Source: Stomatobaculum longum (GTDB taxonomy: Bacteria; Bacillota; Clostridia; Lachnospirales; Lachnospiraceae). From it: 7,070 nt of DNA. The notes beneath the pieces were generated by a model. That model had not been told where the DNA came from. It worked only from the letters and a program-made list of their open reading frames with translations, and did no database searches. Position 1 is the first letter of the stretch, and each line of letters opens with the position of its first letter. The stretch is taken from NCBI GenBank assembly GCA_905370385.1, contig CAJPKN010000081.1:1-7070 (forward strand). Reading direction: 5' to 3'. This document shows, piece by piece, positions 1-6,630 of this stretch. Both the position numbers and the translations under genes were made by a program.

Positions 1-3000
1 GGCCGTCCGGCAGGAGGCCGTAGTCGCCCTTTAAGAGCTTCTCGATGTTAAAGCTGTCCGTCGCCGGCGTCACCGGTCTCCAGGCCGCGTAGAGTGTTAA
101 GTCTCCGTCAATCTTGCCGGTCTTAATCGCAGCACCCGCCGCATACGCGGTGCCGGTGCCGTCCGGCTTCGTGTTCCAGCCGTCGAAGTAGTAACCCGCA
201 CGTGTGAGCTGGGTATCCACGCCGGCTGTTCCCGCGGAACTCTTCGCCGTCGTCTCATCCGTGTACGCATCCGCACCGGCCGCCGTCGTAGACGGGTAGA
301 GCTGCTCGCCGTTCGGCGAAATGCTACCGCTGTCCGCGCCGTTGCTGTCGTACTTCACATCGGCCCATACTGTGACTTTTACATCCTTGGTAATCAGTTC
401 TCCGTAACCGTCGTCTGTTGTGAGTCGCACAGTCGTGACACCCGTCTTCTGCGGGGTCAGCGTACCGCTTACCGCGCCGCTACCGTTCACCGAAACGAGG
501 TCTGTCGCCGCGCCCGTCTGAATCGCATAGTTCACGACCGGGTTCGCGGGATCCACCGGGTTCGTAAGTGTCGGCGTCACCGTGGTCGCGGCATCGCCCA
601 CATGAAGGACCTGATCCGCGAGGGCAAGCTGCGGCACGTTATAGTAGCCCGCGTTTACATTGGGAAGATTAAACTGTCTCGCCGGAATATCTGCCATCAC
701 CGTGACCGTTGCAAGATCTGTATTCCGGTCAAAGCGGGAACTCACACTCGGATCGCTGCCCTGATCTTTTTTAACCAGCTTTCTCGCAGGCGATACCCCG
801 GAGCGGTCTGCCCAGACCGTCCAATTGCCTTCGTGCGGAACGTAGAGATAGTAATATCCTAAGCCGTTGGTTCCGTTGGCAAACACCTGATTGTTGTCAT
901 TTCGCAGCACTTCCGTGACGCCGTCCGCCTCGCGAAGACGCATTTGGATGCCGCCCAGATAGCTGTCCGTCCCGGCGTCATACACCGAGTTAAAATCGGT
1001 ATCCTGGAAGGCATAACCGTTCAAGGTCAAATCTCGCAAGATATACCGCAGTGTATTACTGGACTGACCGCTTGTGCCGTAAAACGGCGTAGGGTTGGTG
1101 CCCATGCGGAAGTTTCCGTAGGTCACGATATAATCATCCATGTTGAGGATCTTATTTTTTCGCTCATGCAGCTGATAGCGAAGCGTGACCGATGCCTTTC
1201 TTCCCGCCGGCATATTGCTCACATTCACCTTGACCATCGTGATATCGGCATCCGCAGGCTTGGTCGTAGTCCAGGTCGCAGCCTTCGCACCGGTATAGCC
1301 GTTTGCCGCCGGGTTCTGGTCTGTCGTGTACGAAATGGTGTAGTTGAGACCCGTGAGCGCCGAAGTGTCGACCCCGTAGTAATCCATGGTGAACTGCGCT
1401 GCCGGTGTGCTCTGCGTTGTTCCGCCGCTCTGGTAATTGAACTGCTCTCCCTTCTTCGGCACCGGAATATAGATTTCCCAGTCGTTGGTCGGATTCACAT
1501 CGTCACTGGTGAGGAAGACCTTGGCGTTAAAGATGTTCGGATTATTGTTCAGATCTCGGCTCTCCACGACCGTTGCGCTCTCCGCAAAGGGCTTGGTTGC
1601 CTGCGCAAACGCGAGCAAACCGAGTGCCGTCACCTGGTTAATCTTGTGAATGATGTTATTCGGCGCATAGAGCATCTCCGCTTCGTTCGCACTTGCCCCT
1701 GCCTTTGCCGCCGTCGCATTGCCGAACTGTGCGCCGCGCGGTCCGTCCTGCACCAACTGCCGGTTCTCGTTATTTGTCTCGACGGTGACATCGTCCGCAT
1801 TGCCGCCGTTTCCGTCACGGTTTGCGTCAAACTTGGTATCGAGCCAAGCGCCGGGCAGCGGCTTTACATTGACCGGATCCGCGGAGTAACCGGCCTGCAA
1901 CCGGAAGTTAAGTTGATAGGAAGTTCCCATCCAGAGCAATCCGTTGCTATAGCCCAAATTTCTGCCGAGCATGGCGAGCTCGGAATCCGGCGTCTGATCC
2001 ATAGAGACGATTAGGATACCGTAATCCGCATGACCGGACTCTCCGGCCCCTGTTCCGGCCGGGACAAAGTTAACACTGGCACTGCTCTGTCCCCAGATCC
2101 AAGTTCCCGCGGGATTTTTCTGATAGGCCTTAACCACCATGCTGCCGTCAACATAGGTAAAGCTCTTGTCGACCTTAATATAATAGGTGGGGCGTATCTT
2201 TAAATTCTTGCTGATTGCGTAGTTATAGGTACTCGGCGTGAGTGCAAAGGGCAACTCGCCCGCTACGGGGAGCTCTCGTCCCTGGTAGGTTGTAATTGCC
2301 TGATAGTTGAGCCAGTTCTGCAAAAAACCGACATTGACCTGCTGCCCCGCAATTCGCTCGGAAGCTCCCTCGACGGTAAAACGACTTGCATCCGTCGTCA
2401 TATCGTCGCCGTAGACATTCTCAAAGTGGAGTTTTGCCTTGACGGTCAGCTTATCGTAGTTCGCATCACTGTCTTTTTCGCTCAGCGAACCGACCGGAAT
2501 CGTGGTCCCCGGATATTTTTTCGGAATGTCTTGTTTTACCAAGGAGAGGCCGACCGTCGGCAGGAGGCCGTTTCCGCCGATTCCGCCGTCCGCCGCCATC
2601 TTGCCACCGTTAACCCCCCAGTTAAGTTCGTTCGGAAAACTGATCTTGAGCGCCGTGATGTAGGGGCCGTTTTTGACATCGACACCGGGAATCACATAAT
2701 GGAGTCGTCCGTTAAAACCACTCGTCGCCTGTCCCATCAGGGTGTCTTCAATGTGCTTAGTCGTTCCGTCCGAAAGCGTCGCATCGATGATAAAGTTCTG
2801 ATAAGTTCTGGAATACTGCACGCCGAAACTGACCGCATTGACCAGCGAGAGCAACTGCGGACTGGTGCCTGCAAAATCCAGACTTGCATTCTGGTAATAA
2901 ATCTCCGGCTGCGCGCTGTTGGTATACGTCACGCCGGTGTTATCCACCTCGATGCGTGTGAGCTCCAGTTCTCGGAAATTGGCCTCATTCGAGGTCGGTC

Positions 3001-6000
3001 GACCGAGGCCCTGCCCGATGGCATTGACCTTGTAGCGCGTCCGGTCCAAATCCGTCGCAGCGCCGGCCGGGAAAAACTCCTGTCCGAGTCTGGATTCGTC
3101 GATCACAGACCAGGGATTCACATAGTAATCAAGGTCCAACACGGAGATTCCCTTGGCGCTATCGCCGAGAATTAATTTTGCAGAGTTTCCGTTCGCCTTT
3201 CTTGCCGTACCGTGATACTGACTGATGCCGTGAATCGTGGTGTCCTGCGGCGGATTGTGATCTACCACCTCACTCTTATAATCACTGTAACGGCAATAGA
3301 GCGCATTGGAGTAGCGCAGCTGTTTCGGCAAATCCGCGGCACCCGCGGTTCCGACCACCGCATCGTAATTCATGTGACCCGGATATACCTTCTGGGTGAA
3401 AAAACGATAATTCTGCTTGTTTCCGCCCACCGTATTGCTCTTTACGCTGTTGATGTTCTCGAGCGCAACCACCATTCCGGTAAAGTAACCGGTTCCGAGT
3501 TGATTTGCGATTGCTTTTAAATCATAGACCTTACCCTCAAAGGGACCGTTGTCATTTGCATTTGTGAATACCGTCTCGCGCGTATTCGAATAACGAGAAA
3601 TACCGTCCTTTAAATAAGCAGGATCCTCGGAGTTAATGCCCTCTGCCGCGAGGTCGTGGTAAGTTCCGTTTTGATCCGTAACGCCGAGGAGACGAAGATC
3701 GGATTTCTCTAGGTACTCCGCGAGCGTGACGGCATCTCCCGCAATTTCCATGACAACCGGATCATAGTTCGGCTGTCCGAATGCAATCGGTGCGCCGTTC
3801 GCATCAACATTGTAATCCATCGTATCCGGATACTTGACTACACCGAAGAGGCCGAAGGCGTTGATTTCCGGATGTTTGTTTACCTCCATCGGGTTCAGTC
3901 CGTCTATAGTCGCTCGAAGATTGTCCGAGAGGTGACGCGTTCTGATTTTGAACTCCTTGGCAAACTGCGCCTCTCCGTTCTCTGCCGCAATCTGATCGGA
4001 GGTAACACTCCGCTGAATCTTTGCCTCGTAATTATCCGGGATGTCGGTGCCGTCCGAGAGGCGGTGATGATAGGCGCGGAGCTTATAGGTAAACCAATTC
4101 TTGTCGTTGCCGACTCCCCACTGCCAGAGACTGTAACTTCCTTTGTGGTTATAGTCGTACTTCTTCTTAAAGACTTCAATGCGGGAAATATACTTCCGGT
4201 TGCCCGCCGCATCGGCATCCGCAAAGGTGTAGTCCGTAATGCCGCTGCCGTCTATGACGGACTCGGTAACGGTCTGCCCTGCATAGCTGATGCTCTGAGG
4301 CGTGTAAGTCGGATACTCATTTCCCGGTACCAGTGTTCTCACTTCTACCTGCCCCGTCACGGCATCCTTAATGTAGAGCCGATAGCTGAGCCCGTATTTC
4401 GGATCGAGTCCCAAGTTATTCAGGTAGTACGGAGCAAGTGCTTCCTCGTAATCATACTTGACGGAAAGATTGTCCTGAATTTTAAACGCATCGTCCGCAT
4501 CGTCAAAGCGGAACGAAGCCTTCAATTCCTCGGTGTCGGCATACTCCGGAGAAGTCGTGCTGTACTGGGGAACAGAGTTCAGCACCGTCGGAATATAATC
4601 GGCTCCGAGCGTATGATCCAGGATATCGTTTCTCAAACGTATGGGTGTGGTTCCCTGTACTAAGGTAAACTTAAGCGGGGAACCTTCGGTCTTTGCCTTT
4701 GCACCGAAGTTCGTGTTATCCGGCTGCTCCAGATAGGAACCGGATGCAGCTGTATAAGTCGTATTCGCCCAGTTGCCTTCATAGAGACGGTTATAATACA
4801 TCATCGGATAATAGCGCAGATGGAAAGTACCCGGCTTTCGATAGATGTCCGCATAGCTGAGTTGCGATCCCGGAACCGCTTCACGATATGCATTGGCCGT
4901 AACCTGCTGGTTATAGAGCGATACGCCGTTGATGGTCAGGTCGCGGATATTTCCGCCGATTGCAAAGTTATTGCGGTCCCCGATATTCGTCCACGGAAGC
5001 TCGATTCCGTCATCGGTCTTGTAAGTCCAATAGAGCACACCGCCCTGGTCAAAACGCACGCCCTCATCCGGTAAGACAAAGTGGATTCTTGTTCCGTCCG
5101 CAAGATAGCCCTCGTCCTTGTGCACCGTAATTTCAAATCCCTTACGTCTCCAGGGGCCTCTGATATTCATATTTGCGTCGCCGAGTATGTAATAGGCATT
5201 GTCCTCTGCCGATGCGCGATAATCCTGGCTCGTCTTGACATTGCGGCCAATCATGTTTCCGGCAAAGGTTGCATTTGCGCTTTGGGCACCGGTTATCTCG
5301 CCGGGCATAAAGGTCTGACTGTCCGAGAGATTCGTAACGGTAATCGTCGGATTGCCGTTTACGGTTGTAAGCTTCAACTCTGCGGTCTTATCGTGATCTC
5401 CGCTATTCAAGGCATAGAGTGTCGGCGGCTTGCTCGGATCGATCGAACGGTAATTGTTGATGATGCGCATGCGGAACGGCAATTCTCCGCCTGAAATCGG
5501 AAGCTCATTGATTAACTTATTGGCATCCTGTGTGACGGTGAGCTGTCCGCTGACGCTCGCGGTTGTCGGGGTCGGAATGCCCACAAGGACTGTGCTGCCG
5601 TCTGCCTGTCGGGCACTCGAGAACGATACCCCGTTCAAACTCGGAATGCCGTTTAAGTTAAACCCGGACGGAATCCAGAGTTCCATCGCGAGATTATTCC
5701 GTACCAAATCCGAAACCTCACTCGGACGAAACGCAAACTGTACACTGAAAATACGCTCGCCGTACTTGCCGATGGCAAAATCCGCGGGCGTTTTCAACAC
5801 TGCATTTGCGGGGTCGAGCTTTACGTAGTTATTACTTGCCGTGAGGCTGGCATCTTCCACCGGTCCCGTCCACGGCGCATAGCCGCCGGAAGCCTGACGA
5901 AACGCGACGTAAGGCGTTGCCAGCGGAAGCGCATTGCTGAGGGTTGCATTCGAACCCGAAGCGCGCAGCGCGCGCAGTGACAGTCCCGAAGCGAGCAGAG

Positions 6001-6193
6001 GTCTGTCATCTATGATCTCCGCATCCTCGGTATAGTCCTCTTCTTCTTCATCGTCCTCCGATTGAATCAGCGGTATATAACTGTCCCGCCCGGTCTGAGC
6101 TAAGGTTTGAAGCGGCATCCCCTCAACGAGGAGTATCATCGCAACCAAAACTGCGAGCGCCCTTCTCCAATATTTCCACCATCCTTCTGCCAT
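1..6193 (-). CDS. Giant secreted multidomain surface protein (putative adhesin), C-terminus beyond the window
   Basis: One open frame of 2064 codons runs from an ATG at 6193 to the left edge with no stop; I checked the frame in every 60-base line. The start is supported by an AGGAGGA ribosome binding site 4 bases upstream and by a signal peptide that begins at once. Order of parts: signal peptide (1-32), acidic stretch (46-63), a long beta-rich, Asn/Thr/Tyr/Gly-rich region without a family I recognise (about 70-1550), a beta module beginning near W1572 (EIYIPVPKKGEQF), an SdrD-B-like domain (about 1722-1851), a bacterial Ig-like region (about 1853-1944), an InlB B-repeat-like module (about 1945-2040), and the first residues of another domain (from 2047). 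There is a single cysteine, C967, as is common in extracellular proteins of Gram-positive bacteria. From family knowledge, such architectures belong to wall-anchored adhesins; the adhesin role and a sortase motif beyond the edge are inference. The ligand is unknown. Confidence 0.93.
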   Translation of the reverse strand, partial: MAEGWWKYWRRALAVLVAMILLVEGMPLQTLAQTGRDSYIPLIQSEDDEEEEDYTEDAEIIDDRPLLASGLSLRALRASGSNATLSNALPLATPYVAFRQASGGYAPWTGPVEDASLTASNNYVKLDPANAVLKTPADFAIGKYGERIFSVQFAFRPSEVSDLVRNNLAMELWIPSGFNLNGIPSLNGVSFSSARQADGSTVLVGIPTPTTASVSGQLTVTQDANKLINELPISGGELPFRMRIINNYRSIDPSKPPTLYALNSGDHDKTAELKLTTVNGNPTITVTNLSDSQTFMPGEITGAQSANATFAGNMIGRNVKTSQDYRASAEDNAYYILGDANMNIRGPWRRKGFEITVHKDEGYLADGTRIHFVLPDEGVRFDQGGVLYWTYKTDDGIELPWTNIGDRNNFAIGGNIRDLTINGVSLYNQQVTANAYREAVPGSQLSYADIYRKPGTFHLRYYPMMYYNRLYEGNWANTTYTAASGSYLEQPDNTNFGAKAKTEGSPLKFTLVQGTTPIRLRNDILDHTLGADYIPTVLNSVPQYSTTSPEYADTEELKASFRFDDADDAFKIQDNLSVKYDYEEALAPYYLNNLGLDPKYGLSYRLYIKDAVTGQVEVRTLVPGNEYPTYTPQSISYAGQTVTESVIDGSGITDYTFADADAAGNRKYISRIEVFKKKYDYNHKGSYSLWQWGVGNDKNWFTYKLRAYHHRLSDGTDIPDNYEAKIQRSVTSDQIAAENGEAQFAKEFKIRTRHLSDNLRATIDGLNPMEVNKHPEINAFGLFGVVKYPDTMDYNVDANGAPIAFGQPNYDPVVMEIAGDAVTLAEYLEKSDLRLLGVTDQNGTYHDLAAEGINSEDPAYLKDGISRYSNTRETVFTNANDNGPFEGKVYDLKAIANQLGTGYFTGMVVALENINSVKSNTVGGNKQNYRFFTQKVYPGHMNYDAVVGTAGAADLPKQLRYSNALYCRYSDYKSEVVDHNPPQDTTIHGISQYHGTARKANGNSAKLILGDSAKGISVLDLDYYVNPWSVIDESRLGQEFFPAGAATDLDRTRYKVNAIGQGLGRPTSNEANFRELELTRIEVDNTGVTYTNSAQPEIYYQNASLDFAGTSPQLLSLVNAVSFGVQYSRTYQNFIIDATLSDGTTKHIEDTLMGQATSGFNGRLHYVIPGVDVKNGPYITALKISFPNELNWGVNGGKMAADGGIGGNGLLPTVGLSLVKQDIPKKYPGTTIPVGSLSEKDSDANYDKLTVKAKLHFENVYGDDMTTDASRFTVEGASERIAGQQVNVGFLQNWLNYQAITTYQGRELPVAGELPFALTPSTYNYAISKNLKIRPTYYIKVDKSFTYVDGSMVVKAYQKNPAGTWIWGQSSASVNFVPAGTGAGESGHADYGILIVSMDQTPDSELAMLGRNLGYSNGLLWMGTSYQLNFRLQAGYSADPVNVKPLPGAWLDTKFDANRDGNGGNADDVTVETNNENRQLVQDGPRGAQFGNATAAKAGASANEAEMLYAPNNIIHKINQVTALGLLAFAQATKPFAESATVVESRDLNNNPNIFNAKVFLTSDDVNPTNDWEIYIPVPKKGEQFNYQSGGTTQSTPAAQFTMDYYGVDTSALTGLNYTISYTTDQNPAANGYTGAKAATWTTTKPADADITMVKVNVSNMPAGRKASVTLRYQLHERKNKILNMDDYIVTYGNFRMGTNPTPFYGTSGQSSNTLRYILRDLTLNGYAFQDTDFNSVYDAGTDSYLGGIQMRLREADGVTEVLRNDNNQVFANGTNGLGYYYLYVPHEGNWTVWADRSGVSPARKLVKKDQGSDPSVSSRFDRNTDLATVTVMADIPARQFNLPNVNAGYYNVPQLALADQVLHVGDAATTVTPTLTNPVDPANPVVNYAIQTGAATDLVSVNGSGAVSGTLTPQKTGVTTVRLTTDDGYGELITKDVKVTVWADVKYDSNGADSGSISPNGEQLYPSTTAAGADAYTDETTAKSSAGTAGVDTQLTRAGYYFDGWNTKPDGTGTAYAAGAAIKTGKIDGDLTLYAAWRPVTPATDSFNIEKLLKGDYGLLPDG
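2..55 (-). other. Start of a further C-terminal domain, possibly pilin-like (cut by the window edge)
   Basis: The last 18 visible residues, from S2047, read SFNIEKLLKGDYGLLPDG. 'F.IEK.L.G..G.LPDG' resembles the first strand of isopeptide-forming Spy0128/FctA-like pilin domains, in which the early Lys forms the intramolecular bond. Too little is visible to assign the family firmly. Confidence 0.35.
74..361 (-). other. InlB B-repeat-like module (Listeria-Bacteroides repeat) in the giant protein
   Basis: Residues about 1945-2040 start DVKYDSNGADSGSISPNG and continue through LTRAGYYFDGWNTKPDGTG, TAYAAGAAI and DGDLTLYAAWRP. The 'YxxNGADSG', 'aGYxFdGWNTkpDGtGtaYaaG' and 'dlTLYAaW' motifs are the hallmarks of the InlB B-repeat family (Flg_new/Listeria_rpt), widespread in Firmicute surface proteins. 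One unit is present. The segment around 1965-1990 (Ala/Thr/Ser-rich) is longer than in a minimal repeat. Confidence 0.88.
360..637 (-). other. Bacterial Ig-like (BIG2-type) region in the giant protein
   Basis: Residues about 1853-1944 read VPQLALADQVLHVGD, then TLTNPVDPANPVVNYAIQTG, LVSVNGSGAVSGTLTPQKTG and VTTVRLTTDDGYGE, ending VKVTVW. The 'V.VNGSGAVSG.LTP.KTG.TTV.L.T.DG' run matches the core of BIG2-type Ig-like domains, where it usually reads 'vs.dg.G.Vtg...G.atIt.t..dg'. It is probably a spacer or stalk domain between the SdrD-B-like domain and the InlB-like module. Confidence 0.62.
641..1030 (-). other. SdrD-B-like (Cna-B fold) domain in the giant protein
   Basis: Residues about 1722-1851 start LTLNGYAFQDTDFNSVYD and continue GTDSYLGGIQMRLREADG, then GYYYLYVPHEGNWTVWAD, and end NLPNVNAGYY. 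This follows the SdrD B-like pattern: G-x-x-F-x-D-x-(D/N)-x-N-x-x-x-D, then a 'GG(I/V)x(M/V)xL' strand, a 'Y.F/LYVP..G.W.V' strand and a closing N-x-G-Y. The acidic loop residues D1731, D1733, N1735, D1739 and D1743 are in place for calcium binding as in staphylococcal Sdr proteins. Only one copy is visible, whereas Sdr proteins usually carry several. Confidence 0.78.
6005..6058 (-). other. Acidic low-complexity stretch after the signal peptide
   Basis: Residues 46-63 (EDDEEEEDYTEDAEIIDD) are almost all Asp or Glu and would sit near the N-terminus of the mature protein. The next residues, LLASGLSLRALRASGS, are Ala/Ser/Leu-rich and contain a short LRA-LRA duplication. This looks like a disordered leader before the folded domains. 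Its function is unknown. Confidence 0.8.
6098..6193 (-). other. Signal peptide of the giant surface protein
   Basis: Residues 1-32 have the three parts of a Sec signal peptide. The N-region MAEGWWKYWRR holds positive charges (K7, R10, R11), the hydrophobic core is ALAVLVAMILLV (12-23), and the polar C-region ends TLA before Q33, a plausible signal peptidase I site. The N-region is unusual in having three tryptophans (W5, W6, W9). I see no YSIRK motif and no lipobox cysteine, so a lipoprotein is unlikely. Confidence 0.87.
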
Positions 6194-6197
6194 GAAA

Positions 6198-6204
6198 TCC
6201 TCCT
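6198..6204 (-). promoter_or_regulatory. Ribosome binding site of the giant surface protein gene
   Basis: On the minus strand AGGAGGA is followed by TTTC and then ATG. This is a near-perfect Shine-Dalgarno sequence at short but workable spacing. It selects the ATG at 6193 over the other-frame ATG further upstream. Confidence 0.93.
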
Positions 6205-6289
6205 GTCTTGTCTCTGTTCCGTCCACGTCCGTCGAAATAGTTTTGAATATATAAACAATATCCAGCTTGAAAACGAGATTTTTAAATCA

Positions 6290-6318
6290 ATTTTAACTTT
6301 TATTGCTTTGATATTCAA
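6290..6318 (-). promoter_or_regulatory. Likely sigma-A promoter of the giant surface protein gene
   Basis: On the minus strand TTGAAT (6318-6313) and TAAAAT (6295-6290) are separated by exactly 17 bases. They match the consensus hexamers at 4 of 6 and 5 of 6 positions. Transcription would start near 6283, giving a leader of about 90 bases before the ATG. The region is AT-rich, so chance matches are likely, but this is the best-spaced pair I found. Confidence 0.5.
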
Positions 6319-6403
6319 CCATTGGATGCAAAATAAAACATAGTTTTTATATTCCGGATATACTTGCATCCCTTTTAATTGTGATTTCGACACATAGAAT
6401 ACT

Positions 6404-6426
6404 CAAGATATGGAGTCTGCATCTTG
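6404..6426. repeat. Short inverted repeat with an 11-base centre
   Basis: CAAGAT (6404-6409) and ATCTTG (6421-6426) are exact reverse complements across an 11-base spacer. The pair lies just left of the repeat at 6443-6457, also upstream of the proposed promoter. It is weak evidence for a binding site or hairpin. Confidence 0.2.
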
Positions 6427-6442
6427 TTTTGATTCCGGAAAG

Positions 6443-6457
6443 CATGGATCTTCCATG
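6443..6457. repeat. Short perfect inverted repeat upstream of the promoter
   Basis: CATGGA-TCT-TCCATG has 6-base arms and a 3-base centre. It lies about 125 bases upstream of the proposed -35 box. It could be an operator for a regulator, but a palindrome of this size can also arise by chance. Confidence 0.3.
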
Positions 6458-6563
6458 TAGCGCATCTCTCTCTAATACATGACCCGTGAATATTCAATGA
6501 CGCTCTCTTTGTATAAGTTCAAAATTCAACATTGTATTTTGATTTGTCATTTTTTTTAGGCAC

Positions 6564-6606
6564 AAAAAGAGAGGAGCTGTGTCGCAAGCACGACACAGCT
6601 CCTCTC
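6564..6606 (-). terminator. Rho-independent terminator of the LPKTG protein gene
   Basis: GAGAGGAGCTGTGTCG (6569-6584) and CGACACAGCTCCTCTC (6591-6606) form a perfect 16-bp stem with a 6-base loop. On the minus strand the stem is followed by five T residues (6568-6564). It starts 24 bases after the stop codon of the right-hand gene, so it ends that transcript. On the plus strand only a weak T run follows, so minus-strand use is favoured. Confidence 0.95.
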
Positions 6607-6630
6607 ACAAGCTTTTGATTCTGTTATTCC

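Larger units (their letters stand above)
6194..6630. other. Intergenic region between the two surface protein genes
   Basis: This 437-base gap is clearly more AT-rich than the coding sequence on either side. It holds the terminator of the right-hand gene (6564-6606), a T8 run on the plus strand (6550-6557), two small inverted repeats (6443-6457 and 6404-6426), the likely promoter (6290-6318) and the ribosome binding site (6198-6204). Short frames in it have no ribosome binding site and overlap the giant gene in the wrong frame. I see no riboswitch, tRNA or small RNA that I can name. Confidence 0.75.

Noticed and set aside
944..2014. Plus-strand open frame of 356 codons
   Set aside because: It lies fully inside the giant minus-strand gene, which has coherent domains here (including the start of the SdrD-B-like region). 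Its product is Arg/His/Ile/Val-rich with no recognisable fold, as expected from an antisense reading.
2558..2571. CGGCAGGAGGCCGT, also found at 8-21
   Set aside because: Both copies are in the same frame and encode GLLP; shared codon choice explains the match, and the flanks differ.
2426..3175. Plus-strand open frame of 249 codons
   Set aside because: It is antisense to the giant gene, has no ribosome binding site that I can see, and its product shows no domain.
3872..4663. Plus-strand open frame of 263 codons
   Set aside because: It is antisense to the continuous minus-strand frame. Its hydrophobic composition comes from reading the opposite strand, and no motif is recognisable.
5960..5977. 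GC-rich 9-base tandem duplication (LRA-LRA)
   Set aside because: It is two imperfect copies inside the coding frame; it does not change the frame and is too short to call a repeat element.
6136..6393. Minus-strand frame of 85 codons upstream of and overlapping the giant gene start
   Set aside because: It overlaps the signal peptide region in another frame, spans the proposed promoter and ribosome binding site, and has no Shine-Dalgarno sequence of its own comparable to AGGAGGA.
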